From the NCBI GenBank assembly GCA_937922085.1, contig CAKZVD010000032.1, forward strand, positions 1-64,000: 64,000 bases of DNA, given 5' to 3'. The translations under genes and the position numbers were made by a program. Within the stretch, counting starts at the first letter, position 1. The number at the start of each line of letters is the position of its first letter. This document shows positions 27,479 through 35,941 of this stretch, in pieces. Below the pieces are notes generated by a model that made no database searches, was not told where the DNA came from, and saw only the letters and a list, made by a program, of their open reading frames with translations. The DNA is from an uncultured Tenacibaculum sp. Its GTDB lineage: Bacteria; Bacteroidota; Bacteroidia; Flavobacteriales; Flavobacteriaceae.

Positions 27479-28132
27479 ATGAAATTTTTCATAGACACTG
27501 CAAATTTAGATCAAATTAGAGAAGCTCAAGCTTTGGGTATTTTAGATGGAGTAACTACTAATCCATCTCTAATGGCTAAAGAAGGAATTACAGGGGAAGA
27601 AAATATCATAAATCATTACAAAGCAATTTGTGAAATAGTAGAAGGAGATGTTTCTGCAGAAGTAATTTCTACAGATTTTGAAGGAATGATAAAAGAAGGG
27701 GAAGCATTGGCAGCTTTAGATTCACAAATAGTGGTAAAATTACCAATGATTGCAGATGGAATAAAAGCATGTAAATATTTTTCTGACAAAGGGATTAAAA
27801 CGAATGTAACTTTAGTGTTTTCTGTAGGACAAGCTTTATTAGCAGCTAAAGCTGGAGCAACATATGTGTCTCCTTTTATCGGTCGTTTAGATGATATTTC
27901 TACAGATGGTTTAAACTTAATTGAAGAAATTCGTTTAATTTATGATAATTATATGTTTGAAACAGAAATCTTAGCAGCTTCTGTTCGTCATACAATGCAT
28001 ATTATAGATTGCGCTAAAATAGGAGCAGATGTAATGACTGGGCCATTAAAAGCGATAGAAGGTTTATTAAAACACCCTTTAACAGATAGTGGTTTAGCTA
28101 AGTTTTTAGCAGATTACAAGAAAGGGAATTAA
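27479..28132 (+). CDS. fsa: Fructose-6-phosphate aldolase / transaldolase family protein
   Basis: 217 residues, the length of the short transaldolases (FSA/TalC). [26 protein letters not shown], the Schiff-base Lys in [41 protein letters not shown] and the closing [24 protein letters not shown] are all present. The enzyme cleaves or transfers dihydroxyacetone units between sugar phosphates in the cytosol. Whether it acts as aldolase or true transaldolase cannot be told without the active-site comparison. Single-gene unit with its own terminator. Confidence 0.9.
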   Translation: MKFFIDTANLDQIREAQALGILDGVTTNPSLMAKEGITGEENIINHYKAICEIVEGDVSAEVISTDFEGMIKEGEALAALDSQIVVKLPMIADGIKACKYFSDKGIKTNVTLVFSVGQALLAAKAGATYVSPFIGRLDDISTDGLNLIEEIRLIYDNYMFETEILAASVRHTMHIIDCAKIGADVMTGPLKAIEGLLKHPLTDSGLAKFLADYKKGN

Positions 28133-28154
28133 ATAAAAAAAGCGTCAAGCTTTT

Positions 28155-28203
28155 AAAGCCAGAAAACAGTAAGAAATTTCCTTGCTGTTTTCTGGCTTTT
28201 TTA
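28155..28203 (+). terminator. Terminator after the transaldolase-like gene
   Basis: aaagccagaaaacag pairs with ctgttttctggcttt around a 15-base loop that can itself pair (taag / cttg), followed by T residues. Confidence 0.72.
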
Positions 28204-28264
28204 TGATAAGGTAAATTAGAATTTATTTTTTAACTGAGAGAACTAACGACTTATATAAACTTTG

Positions 28265-28272
28265 TAACTTTG
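28265..28272 (+). promoter_or_regulatory. Candidate -7 element of menD
   Basis: TAACTTTG, 33 bases before the chosen menD ATG at 28306; the preceding ACTTTG may be an older copy. No convincing -33 box. Confidence 0.42.
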
Positions 28273-28305
28273 TTAATTGCAAATTTTTTTAATAAAAGGA
28301 AAGGA

Positions 28306-29967
28306 ATGTATCCAAAAAAAGAACTAGCGCAATTAGTTATTTCTGCATGCAAATTTTTTGATGTAAAGACGGTTGTTATTTCGCCAGGATCAAGAAATGC
28401 ACCATTAACAATAGGGTTTTCTAATTTAGAAGGTGTTGAAGCTTTAAGTGTAGTAGATGAACGTTGTGCAGCATTTTTTGCAATGGGTATTGCTCAGCAA
28501 ACTCAAAATCCTGTTGTAATAGTTTGTACATCAGGATCTGCATTATTAAATTATTATCCAGCTATTGCGGAAGCTTTTTATAGTAAAATTCCTTTGATAG
28601 TTATTTCGGCAGATAGACCAAAACATTTAATAGATATTGGTGATGGACAAACGATTAGACAAGAAAATGTTTTCCAAAATCATATTTTATATTCGGCAAA
28701 CTTAATAGAAGATGATGGTTTAATTGAAGAAAACTCTAATTTAATAACAACAGCAATACAAACTTCAATAATAAAAAAAGGCCCTGTACACATTAATGTT
28801 CCTTTTAATGAGCCTATTTATGAAACTGTAGAAATATTAAAAAATTATCAATTTAAAACCTCAAACTTTGTTGTAAATAAAAAAGAGGAAAATAATGTTG
28901 ATTATGATCAATTTTCAACAATATGGGATAAAGCAGCAAGGAAACTTATTTTAATAGGTGTAAATTATCCATCAGAAAAATTACAAGAAGTATTAAATTA
29001 TTATAATGAAGATCCATCTGTTTTAGTATTTACAGAGACTACTTCTAATCTTGAAAATTCGAAATTTATTAATTCAATAGATAATTTAATTTCTAAATTA
29101 GATGATGAAGGCTTTAGAAAATTACAACCTGATGTTTTATTAACTTTTGGAGGTATGGTTATTTCTAAAAGAATAAAACAATTTTTAAGAAAATATAAAC
29201 CAAGACATCACTGGCATATAGATGAATACACGAAAATGGATACTTATTTCTGTTTATCAGAATTTATTCAAAAAAAACCAGTAACTTTTTTAGAAGAATT
29301 AAGAAAAAAAATAAAGATAGTTAAAAGTGATTATCAAAATTTTTGGTTATTAGAGAATGAGAAAAGAGTAAATAAACATAAAGAATTTATAGAATCGACA
29401 ACATATTCTGATTTAAAAGTTTTTGAGAAAATCTTAGAAACTATTCCAGATTTGTTTCAAATACAAGTAAGTAACAGTTCTATTATTAGATATATGCAGT
29501 TGTTTAATATAAACCCAACAGCTACTGTGTTTTGTAATAGAGGAACAAGTGGAATTGATGGTAGTACGTCTACAGCAATAGGAGCTGCTTTTTCTACTAC
29601 TAGGCAAACGGTATTAATTACAGGAGACTTAAGTTTTTTTTATGATAGTAATGCATTATGGAATACCAATATACCAAATAATTTTAGAATTATTTTAGTG
29701 AATAATGGAGGTGGAGGAATTTTTAAAATTATTCCAGGTCCAAAAAGCACCAATGCATTATCCTATTTTGAAACATCACATAATTTAACAGCAAAGCATT
29801 TAGCAGAGATGTATAATTTTGAATATTGCTTTGCAACTAACGAAATTGAGTTAGAGAAGAATTTAGATGATTTTTATAAAAAATCGAATCAACCAAAGAT
29901 TTTAGAAATATTTACGCCATCAGATAAAAACAACGTAGTTTTGCAACAATATTTTAAAAGTTTATAA
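28306..29967 (+). CDS. menD: 2-succinyl-5-enolpyruvyl-6-hydroxy-3-cyclohexene-1-carboxylate synthase
   Basis: 553 residues from the ATG at 28306 (MYPKKELAQLV); a TTG at 28270 is inside the promoter and is rejected. MenD features: VVISPGSRNAPLTIGF, DERCAAFFAMGIAQQT, TSGSALLNYYPAIAEAFYS, ISADRP, and the C-terminal thiamine-diphosphate site with CNRGTSGIDGSTSTAIG and TGDLSFFYDSNALW. It joins 2-oxoglutarate to isochorismate in menaquinone synthesis, the quinone of Bacteroidetes respiration. The CvfB-like gene overlaps its stop codon by one base; menB lies 2.7 kb downstream. Confidence 0.95.
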   Translation: MYPKKELAQLVISACKFFDVKTVVISPGSRNAPLTIGFSNLEGVEALSVVDERCAAFFAMGIAQQTQNPVVIVCTSGSALLNYYPAIAEAFYSKIPLIVISADRPKHLIDIGDGQTIRQENVFQNHILYSANLIEDDGLIEENSNLITTAIQTSIIKKGPVHINVPFNEPIYETVEILKNYQFKTSNFVVNKKEENNVDYDQFSTIWDKAARKLILIGVNYPSEKLQEVLNYYNEDPSVLVFTETTSNLENSKFINSIDNLISKLDDEGFRKLQPDVLLTFGGMVISKRIKQFLRKYKPRHHWHIDEYTKMDTYFCLSEFIQKKPVTFLEELRKKIKIVKSDYQNFWLLENEKRVNKHKEFIESTTYSDLKVFEKILETIPDLFQIQVSNSSIIRYMQLFNINPTATVFCNRGTSGIDGSTSTAIGAAFSTTRQTVLITGDLSFFYDSNALWNTNIPNNFRIILVNNGGGGIFKIIPGPKSTNALSYFETSHNLTAKHLAEMYNFEYCFATNEIELEKNLDDFYKKSNQPKILEIFTPSDKNNVVLQQYFKSL

Positions 29968-30383
29968 TGGATTTAAAAGAAGGCGACGAAGTAGCATTAG
30001 TTATAGGGGTTCAAACACCATTAGGGTATACTGTTTTAATAGATGAAACCTATGAAGGTTTGCTTTATGCAAATGAAGTGTTTTCAGATATTGAAGAAGG
30101 GTTTCATACCACTGGTTATGTTAAAAAAATTAGAGAGGATGAGAAAATTGATGTTTCATTAAGACGACAAGGTTTTGAAAATGTAATTGATAGTGATGTT
30201 GAGAAAATTCTTTTAAAATTAGAAGAAAAAGGTTTTTTATTGTTAACAGATAAAAGCTCTCCAGAATCTATTAAATTTCATTTACAAATGAGTAAAAAGT
30301 CTTTTAAAAAGGCCGTTGGAAATTTATATAGACAAAGAAAAATTAAAATTTTAGAAGATAGAATAGAAGTTATAAAAGAGTAA
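29967..30383 (+). CDS. CvfB-like RNA/DNA-binding protein, short form
   Basis: 138 residues. Residues 1-70 form an S1-like barrel (GDEVALVIGVQTPLGYTVLIDETYEGLLYANEVF, GFHTTGYVKKIREDEKIDVSLR). Residues 75-138 look like a winged helix (VEKILLKLEEKGFLLLTDKSSPESIKFHLQMSKKSFKKAVGNLYRQRKIKI), as in the C-terminal half of CvfB, whose full form has about 280 residues with several S1 domains. Its ATG overlaps the menD stop (TAATG), so translation is likely coupled. Role unknown; RNA binding is likely. Confidence 0.8.
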   Translation: MDLKEGDEVALVIGVQTPLGYTVLIDETYEGLLYANEVFSDIEEGFHTTGYVKKIREDEKIDVSLRRQGFENVIDSDVEKILLKLEEKGFLLLTDKSSPESIKFHLQMSKKSFKKAVGNLYRQRKIKILEDRIEVIKE

Positions 30384-30392
30384 AAATAAACA

Positions 30393-31208
30393 ATGAAAAA
30401 AAAAATAGTATTGCTAGTGTTTAAGTTGCTGTGCTTAAATTCTTTTGCCCAAGAACAGGAAATTATTGATTCAGGAAGACCAGGAAATGCAATTAGTGTT
30501 TTTACGGTAGGTAAAAATAATTTGCAAATAGAAGCAGGAATAGATTTTTTTAATAAAAATAAATATGCTTCTAGTACATTTTTGCGTTATGGTATTACAG
30601 AAGTAATTGAACTAAATGGAGGAGGATTATATAATTTATCTGAAGTTAATGGGATACAGCCTGGTTTGAGTAGTTTTGTAGGTGCAAAATTTCATATTTT
30701 TAAAGGAGATACAATGATGCCTTCAACAGCTTTACAAGTCGGGGTTAGTTTTCCAAATGATAATATGCTTGAAGAAGATATTGGGACTAGTGTTCCAAAT
30801 GATGAAGTTATGGAGAATGTTTTTACTACTTTTTTATTTGTAGTGAATTATGCCTTTAATGAAAGATTAAGTTATACTTTAAATTTTGGAGTGAATTTAG
30901 ATTTAGAGAAGAGTGAAAGAAATGTAGAAAGAAATGGGGTTGTTGAAAAAGAAGAGTTTACATATTTTGAAGGGGTTTATGCTTTTAATTTACTATACAA
31001 AATAGACAATAAGTGGGCGTTTTTTATAGAGCCTTATGGAAGTCTTAATAGGTATATTGCTCCTAAAATTAAATTAAATTTAAATTCAGGACTTTCATAT
31101 TTGGTAAATAAAGATTTACAATTTGATTTATTTGCAGGACATGGTATAAACAACAATGAATACCTTACTTTAAGTGGAGGAATCTCATGGAGAGTTGATT
31201 TTAAATAA
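30393..31208 (+). CDS. Outer-membrane beta-barrel protein (putative transporter)
   Basis: 271 residues with a signal peptide ending NSFA-QEQEI. Strands alternate through the protein: NNLQIEAGIDFFNK, STFLRYGITEVIELNGGG, SALQVGVSFP, FVVNYAFNERLSYTLNFGVN and a final LTLSGGISWRVDFK. The pattern matches the PF13557-like family, also seen at 920-1777. Channel activity and substrate are unknown. It follows the CvfB-like gene by nine bases and ends at a bidirectional terminator, so it closes the menD unit. Confidence 0.7.
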   Translation: MKKKIVLLVFKLLCLNSFAQEQEIIDSGRPGNAISVFTVGKNNLQIEAGIDFFNKNKYASSTFLRYGITEVIELNGGGLYNLSEVNGIQPGLSSFVGAKFHIFKGDTMMPSTALQVGVSFPNDNMLEEDIGTSVPNDEVMENVFTTFLFVVNYAFNERLSYTLNFGVNLDLEKSERNVERNGVVEKEEFTYFEGVYAFNLLYKIDNKWAFFIEPYGSLNRYIAPKIKLNLNSGLSYLVNKDLQFDLFAGHGINNNEYLTLSGGISWRVDFK

Positions 31209-31229
31209 AAATATTTTGTAGATATAAAT

Positions 31230-31265
31230 AAAAAAAGCAATGAATTAAAATTCATTGCTTTTTTT
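31230..31265. terminator. Bidirectional terminator between the barrel gene and the pseudo-esterase
   Basis: aaaaaaagcaatgaatt / aattcattgcttttttt, perfect 17-bp stem with a two-base loop and T-runs on both strands. Confidence 0.8.
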
Positions 31266-31286
31266 ATTTAATTAAATGTTGTTTAA

Positions 31287-32543
31287 TTATTTGTTATCCT
31301 CATTATCCTCTTCCTCTTCTTCCTCATTTTTTTCTTCTTCTTCAGGTAACTCTTCTTCTAAAGGTTCTTCTTTAGGAGCATTTTTTAAAGAAGCTTCCAC
31401 ACGAATAATATTTTCATAAAAAGCCTCTGTATTAGAATCAGAGAGATCCATTTTACCATATGCTTCTTTGTAATAAAATAAAGCTTGTTCGTAGTTTCTT
31501 CCTAATTCATGATATTTTCCAACATAATATTCTCCTAAATGAGAGTCAGGATGTTTAATCATTACAAAATCTCCAAGTACCCTTAAGTAATCACCATCTA
31601 ATTTATCTATTACAATTCCTTCAATAGCATAAATGTCTTGAAAACGAACATTTAAGTTAGTTCCGTATAAATATTCAATTTCTAAATACTTAGACTCTAA
31701 ATATTTTATAGCTTCTAAAGGATCCAAGTCTTTAATTTTTTCATCAAATTCTTCTTTAGAAATTCGAGGATATAATCCAAAAATATTAGTAAAAGCATCT
31801 GGAAGTGCTTTTACTAAAGCTGTTGGTTTATTAGCTTCACCTTTAAAATCATTAAAGGCAATATGGAGTTTTTCAGTTTTTAAAGATTCCAAACCAGTTT
31901 TTAACTGCTCATGTAATTTTTTACGTTCTTCTTTTTCATAAGGATTAGAACTTACATATAAATAAAACTGATTATCTATTTCATCTAATCTTTTTAAATC
32001 GAAAGTACTTACTAAACGAAGTGTTTGATCTGTTAATTTAGGTGAAATAGAAACAAAAGAATTAAAAATAGGGCTTTGTTCTTTTAAAAAATGTAGTAAA
32101 AAATTACCAGCATCTCTATCTCCAACAATCGTAAAGTAAGGAGAAGTTTTATAATTAGCTTCTAAATAAGGAATTAATTCTTTTTTTATATAATTATAAA
32201 ATTTCTTTGCATTTGTGGTTAAGTTACCACTCTTTTTAACCGTAGAAACATCTTGGTTAAGACTAGCATCAACATCTAAACCCACAACAATTTGTTTAGG
32301 TGTTAAATCTGCATTTGCGTAAATCTTTGAATTACCCACATAAATATCAAATAAATAATCATTATCTAAAACGATTGCAACTGGATATTTACGAATAGTA
32401 TCGGTTTGATGTTCTTTAGGAATGTAGATTTTAGCAATACGATCTCTACTAAACTCAGAAGAATTAATTTTTTTAGTTAAAATAGTTTGCGAGAATAACG
32501 AATAACTAAGGCATATAAAGCTTATTAAAACTAGATTTTTCAT
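31287..32543 (-). CDS. Exported esterase-D/IroE-like alpha/beta-hydrolase with a degenerate nucleophile and acidic tail
   Basis: 418 residues with a signal peptide (MKNLVLISFICLSYSLFSQ). The fold resembles the PF00756 esterases: RIAKIYIPKEH, YPVAIVLDNDYLF, IVVGLDVDAS and ELIPYLEANYKTSPYFTIVG. At the nucleophile elbow, where relatives have VGHSxGG, it reads VGDRDAG with Arg143 in place of Ser. It is therefore probably not a serine hydrolase. A tetratricopeptide-like pair (GEYYVGKYHELGRNYEQALFYYKEAYGKM) and a final 35-residue run of almost pure Glu/Asp follow. Perhaps a binding or scaffold protein. Fold likely, function unknown. Confidence 0.72.
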   Translation of the reverse strand: MKNLVLISFICLSYSLFSQTILTKKINSSEFSRDRIAKIYIPKEHQTDTIRKYPVAIVLDNDYLFDIYVGNSKIYANADLTPKQIVVGLDVDASLNQDVSTVKKSGNLTTNAKKFYNYIKKELIPYLEANYKTSPYFTIVGDRDAGNFLLHFLKEQSPIFNSFVSISPKLTDQTLRLVSTFDLKRLDEIDNQFYLYVSSNPYEKEERKKLHEQLKTGLESLKTEKLHIAFNDFKGEANKPTALVKALPDAFTNIFGLYPRISKEEFDEKIKDLDPLEAIKYLESKYLEIEYLYGTNLNVRFQDIYAIEGIVIDKLDGDYLRVLGDFVMIKHPDSHLGEYYVGKYHELGRNYEQALFYYKEAYGKMDLSDSNTEAFYENIIRVEASLKNAPKEEPLEEELPEEEEKNEEEEEEDNEDNK

Positions 32544-32596
32544 TTACTGTAATGTGTTTCTTAATTTTGTAATAAAGATACTAAACTATATTATAG

Positions 32597-32604
32597 TATT
32601 TTTG
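32597..32604 (+). promoter_or_regulatory. Candidate -7 element of menB
   Basis: TATTTTTG, 31 bases before the menB ATG. A TTTG lies upstream at 32566 but 27 bases away, longer than the usual spacer. Confidence 0.38.
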
Positions 32605-32635
32605 TTTTTCTTAATAACGATTTTTTTTTCAAATT

Positions 32636-33475
32636 ATGATAAATATAGCATGGAAAACTGTTAAAGAGTACTCAGATATTACCTACAAAAAGTGTAATGG
32701 TGTTGCTAGAATAGCTTTTAACAGGCCAAATATAAGAAATGCATTTCGACCTCATACTACAGGTGAATTATTAGATGCATTTAATAATGCTCATGAAGAT
32801 ACTTCAATAGGAGTTGTTTTACTATCTGCAGAAGGTCCTTCTACTAAAGATGGTATTTGGAGTTTTTGTTCTGGAGGAGACCAAAAAGCTAGAGGACATC
32901 AAGGATATGTTGGTAAAGATGGATACCACCGTTTAAATATTTTAGAAGTTCAACGATTAATTCGCTTTATGCCTAAAGCTGTTATTGCAGTTGTACCAGG
33001 CTGGGCTGTGGGTGGCGGACATAGTTTACATGTAACTTGTGATTTAACTTTAGCAAGTAAAGAACATGCTATTTTTAAGCAAACAGATGCAGATGTAACT
33101 TCTTTTGATGGCGGATATGGTTCTGCTTATTTAGCAAAAATGGTTGGGCAGAAAAAAGCTCGTGAAATCTTTTTCTTAGGAAGAAACTATTCAGCACAGG
33201 AGGCATATGAAATGGGAATGGTAAATGCAGTGATACCTCACGATGAATTGGAAAGTACAGCGTATGAATGGGCGCAAGAGATTTTAGCAAAATCACCAAC
33301 TTCTATAAAAATGTTGAAATTTGCAATGAATTTAACAGATGATGGAATGGTAGGGCAACAAGTATTTGCTGGTGAAGCTACTCGATTAGCCTATATGACA
33401 GAAGAGGCTAAAGAAGGGCGTGATGCTTTTTTAGAAAAACGTAAGCCAAACTTCGAAAAAAAATGGATACCATAG
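32636..33475 (+). CDS. menB: 1,4-dihydroxy-2-naphthoyl-CoA synthase
   Basis: 279 residues of the crotonase superfamily. IAFNRPNIRNAFRPHTTGELLDAFN, SGGDQKARGHQGY, the oxyanion-hole segment VPGWAVGGGHSLHVTCDLTLAS and QTDADVTSFDGGYGSAYLA are specific to MenB. It closes the second ring of the naphthoquinone from succinylbenzoyl-CoA. With menD it shows that much of menaquinone synthesis is encoded here, although the two genes are separated by three others and are transcribed apart. A hairpin and a degenerate 25-base repeat follow. Confidence 0.94.
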   Translation: MINIAWKTVKEYSDITYKKCNGVARIAFNRPNIRNAFRPHTTGELLDAFNNAHEDTSIGVVLLSAEGPSTKDGIWSFCSGGDQKARGHQGYVGKDGYHRLNILEVQRLIRFMPKAVIAVVPGWAVGGGHSLHVTCDLTLASKEHAIFKQTDADVTSFDGGYGSAYLAKMVGQKKAREIFFLGRNYSAQEAYEMGMVNAVIPHDELESTAYEWAQEILAKSPTSIKMLKFAMNLTDDGMVGQQVFAGEATRLAYMTEEAKEGRDAFLEKRKPNFEKKWIP

Positions 33476-33484
33476 GGAGTTAGC

Positions 33485-33527
33485 AGTTAAAATGAACAAT
33501 AATCAGTGGTTATTTTTCATTTTAACT
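33485..33527. repeat. Imperfect 18-bp inverted repeat after menB
   Basis: agttaaaatgaacaataa pairs with ttatttttcattttaact around a seven-base loop, with one mismatch. There is no T-run at either end, so it is not a standard terminator. It sits beside the REP-like repeats. Confidence 0.6.
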
Positions 33528-33530
33528 TGT

Positions 33531-33617
33531 CTATTGCGCATAGTCAGAATGATCAATGATGATTTTTGTTTTTTGATTTTATCTGCTATTGGTCATTGAG
33601 CGTAGTCGAAATGATTA
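33531..33617. repeat. Two copies of a REP-like intergenic repeat
   Basis: ctattgcgcatagtcagaatgatca (33531-33555) and tcattgagcgtagtcgaaatgatta (33593-33617) agree at 18 of 25 positions. The second form, with TCATTGAGCGTAGTCGAAATGA, is a dispersed intergenic motif I recognise from many Flavobacteriaceae. It may be a mobile or structural element. Confidence 0.55.
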
Positions 33618-33649
33618 CATTCATAATTTACAATTTGTAATTAATTTTT

Positions 33650-34519
33650 ATGAAATCACAAATAATAACATTCCTTATAAAGTGTCCAGATCAAAAAGGA
33701 ATTTTAGCTAAAGTTACCAATCTATTTTATATTGAAGGATTTAATATTGTTAGTTGTCAACAGTATGTAAATGCGAAAGCAAATAGATATTACATGAGAG
33801 TAAGAGTTGATGCTGAAGGAACTTCTATATCGAGAGAAGATTTAGAAAAAAAGTTTTTAGAATTGGCGAAACCTTTGCAATGTGAATGGTCTGTATATTA
33901 TGAAAGTAAAAGGCAAAACGTAGCTATATTAGTTTCACATACAAGTCATTGTTTGTATGATTTGTTAGAGCGACAAAGAGAAGGAAGTATCGATTGTACT
34001 GTTAAAATGATTATAAGTAATCATGATAAGTTACGACCTATAGCCGATATGTTTGGTATTCCATATTATTACTTGCCAGTAACAAAAGAGACAAAGAGAG
34101 AACAAGAATTAGAAATAATACAATTGTTAAAAGAACATGATGTGGATTTAGTAGTAATGGCACGTTATATGCAAATTTTATCAGAAAATTTCATTAATCA
34201 TTATACTAGTCAAATTATAAATATTCATCATTCTTTTTTACCAGCTTTTCAAGGAGCTAATCCATACGGAAGAGCATATGAAAGAGGGGTTAAGTTAATT
34301 GGTGCAACTGCTCATTATGCAACATTAGATTTAGATGAAGGGCCAATTATAGAACAAGATGTTGAACGAATAACACATGAAAGTACTCCTAAAACATTAA
34401 AGCAGATAGGCGCAGATATAGAGCGATTAGTGTTGGCAAGGGCAGTTAAATGTCATTTACAACATCGAATTATAGTATCTGAAAATAGAGCCATTGTTTT
34501 TCCTGAAGCAGGAGAATAG
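33650..34519 (+). CDS. purU: Formyltetrahydrofolate deformylase
   Basis: 289 residues. An N-terminal ACT domain (ITFLIKCPDQKGILAKVTNLFYIEGFNIVSCQQYV) is followed by a formyltransferase-like domain. That domain contains VSHTSHCLYDLLERQREG, VVMARYMQILSENF and the catalytic segment N191-x-H193 in INIHHSFLPAFQGANPYGRAYERGVKLIGATAHY. The enzyme releases formate and tetrahydrofolate, balancing one-carbon pools and feeding purT. The length is normal for the family. Its upstream region is the REP-like repeat stretch, so a promoter there is hard to place. Confidence 0.95.
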   Translation: MKSQIITFLIKCPDQKGILAKVTNLFYIEGFNIVSCQQYVNAKANRYYMRVRVDAEGTSISREDLEKKFLELAKPLQCEWSVYYESKRQNVAILVSHTSHCLYDLLERQREGSIDCTVKMIISNHDKLRPIADMFGIPYYYLPVTKETKREQELEIIQLLKEHDVDLVVMARYMQILSENFINHYTSQIINIHHSFLPAFQGANPYGRAYERGVKLIGATAHYATLDLDEGPIIEQDVERITHESTPKTLKQIGADIERLVLARAVKCHLQHRIIVSENRAIVFPEAGE

Positions 34520-34600
34520 TAGAAGAGAGAAGAGAATTTGAAAAAAGTAATATAAAAAAGAGTAAAAAGCCTTTTATTTTACTATTAAAAAGACAATTTG

Positions 34601-34649
34601 AACTAACAACTAACAACTAACAACTAACAACTAACAACTAACAACTAAC
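34601..34649 (+). repeat. Seven tandem copies of the heptamer aactaac ending two bases before a start codon
   Basis: The unit aactaac is repeated exactly seven times (49 bases), then aa, then the ATG of the FAH-family gene at 34652. The array occupies the place of the ribosome-binding region and most of the leader. Perfect short tandem arrays change copy number by slippage, so leader length and start accessibility may vary between cells. The unit carries no reading frame of interest. Confidence 0.9.
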
Positions 34650-34651
34650 AA

Positions 34652-35260
34652 ATGAAAATAATTTGTATTGGACGCAATTATGCAAAGCATATAGAAGAGT
34701 TGGAAAATGAAAAGCCAGAAAGCCCTGTTGTTTTTCTAAAACCAGATTCTGCTATTTTACCTAAAAAAATGCCTTTTTTTATTCCTTCTTTTTCTAACGA
34801 AATACATTATGAAGTAGAGGTGTTAGTTAAAATTACTAAAGTAGGAAAGCACATTGCATCTAAGTTTGCTCATAAATATTATGATACAATAGGTTTGGGA
34901 ATAGATTTTACAGCTCGTGATGTACAGGCAAGTTGTAAAGAAAAAGGATTACCATGGGAAAAAGCAAAAGCTTTTGATGGAAGTGCTATTATTGGAGAGT
35001 TTTACCCAAAAGAAGAGTTTGATTTAGAAAATTTATCTTTTCAACTAAAAAAGAATGAAACGGTGGTGCAAGATGGTAATACAACATCTATGCTTTGGAA
35101 GATTGACGAGTTAATTAGTTATGTTTCTCAATATTTTACTTTAAAAAAAGGAGATGTTATTTTTACAGGTACACCAGCAGGAGTTGGTAAAGTTGTTGAA
35201 AATGATGTGTTAACAGGAGTAATAGAAGGTAAACAAGCTTTTCAAATTAAGGTAAAGTAA
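34652..35260 (+). CDS. Fumarylacetoacetate hydrolase-family protein
   Basis: 202 residues. MKIICIGRNYAKHIEELENEKPESPVVFLKPDSA, EIHYEVEVLVKITK, GIDFTARDVQ, KAFDGSAIIGEF and VIFTGTPAGVGKV are the FAH-superfamily blocks. The Glu ligands of the metal site lie in HYEVEV. Close relatives are acylpyruvases or oxaloacetate decarboxylases; the substrate is not fixed. The stop is two bases before the next small membrane-protein gene, so the two are coupled. The heptamer array in its leader is unusual. Confidence 0.88.
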   Translation: MKIICIGRNYAKHIEELENEKPESPVVFLKPDSAILPKKMPFFIPSFSNEIHYEVEVLVKITKVGKHIASKFAHKYYDTIGLGIDFTARDVQASCKEKGLPWEKAKAFDGSAIIGEFYPKEEFDLENLSFQLKKNETVVQDGNTTSMLWKIDELISYVSQYFTLKKGDVIFTGTPAGVGKVVENDVLTGVIEGKQAFQIKVK

Positions 35261-35262
35261 AA

Positions 35263-35538
35263 ATGATTATTCTATTACTTTTTCTACTTATAATCGTTGG
35301 TGTTGGTTTTATATTTAATAAACTAGCTGAAAAATACAAGAAAAATAGGGGAGGTTATATACTCTTAGGTACATTTACTTTTATTTTAGGAGTTGCAATT
35401 TATTTATTAGTTTGTATGGTTCTATGGAAACATTTGTTTAAAATAAATAGATACCTTCATGAGTGTTTATCTTTTATATTAGGAATAATAGTTTCAATGG
35501 GAACATATTTCTTTTTAGAGAAGAAATGGAAAGGTTAA
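35263..35538 (+). CDS. Small membrane protein of unknown family (copy 1)
   Basis: 91 residues with hydrophobic segments at about 1-19, 35-54 and 66-84, a basic loop KLAEKYKKNRGG and the C-terminal FFLEKKWKG. The neighbour at 35584 has the same plan (AEEYDKN and LFLEKKW), so they are paralogues. The start follows the FAH stop by two bases. No domain was recognised. Confidence 0.65.
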   Translation: MIILLLFLLIIVGVGFIFNKLAEKYKKNRGGYILLGTFTFILGVAIYLLVCMVLWKHLFKINRYLHECLSFILGIIVSMGTYFFLEKKWKG

Positions 35539-35583
35539 AATATTAGAAAAGAAGAAAAATTAATTGTTTAAAAAAGAAATAAA

Positions 35584-35919
35584 ATGCTATCACTAATACT
35601 ATTATATTTTATCGGAAAAAAATATTATTCACTAGCAGAAGAATATGATAAAAATATGTGGGGTTTTGCTATACTAGGGGTTTCTATTTACTTTGTCGGA
35701 GCAATTGTTTTGGGAGTAATTATTATGTTTTTTTTAGAATTAGGAGGTGTTTATATCATAGGTAATTATAGTGATACAGTTGTAGGTTTAATGATGATGC
35801 CGTTTGGACTTTTAAGTTGTTACTTACTGTATCTATTTTTAGAAAAAAAATGGGTAAAAGAAAAACCTAAAAAAGCAGAAAAAATAATAGACGAAATAGG
35901 AAGAGATTCAAATTTTTAG
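35584..35919 (+). CDS. Small membrane protein of unknown family (copy 2)
   Basis: 111 residues, related to the preceding gene by the shared AEEYDKNMWGFAILG / LFLEKKW pattern, with hydrophobic segments at about 1-10, 26-50 and 60-84 and a charged 20-residue tail (KPKKAEKIIDEIGRD). The short first segment means the topology may differ from copy 1. Function unknown. It lies in the same direction as cinA, 22 bases upstream of it. Confidence 0.62.
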   Translation: MLSLILLYFIGKKYYSLAEEYDKNMWGFAILGVSIYFVGAIVLGVIIMFFLELGGVYIIGNYSDTVVGLMMMPFGLLSCYLLYLFLEKKWVKEKPKKAEKIIDEIGRDSNF

Positions 35920-35941
35920 TTTTTAATAACTATACAATCAA

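Noticed and set aside
28270..28305. TTG start for menD that adds 12 residues
   Set aside because: The TTG is part of the TAnnTTTG box, and family members start at the MYPKKE-like position.
34601..34649. Short repeat array as a CRISPR
   Set aside because: The unit is seven bases with no spacers and there are no cas genes; it is a simple tandem repeat.
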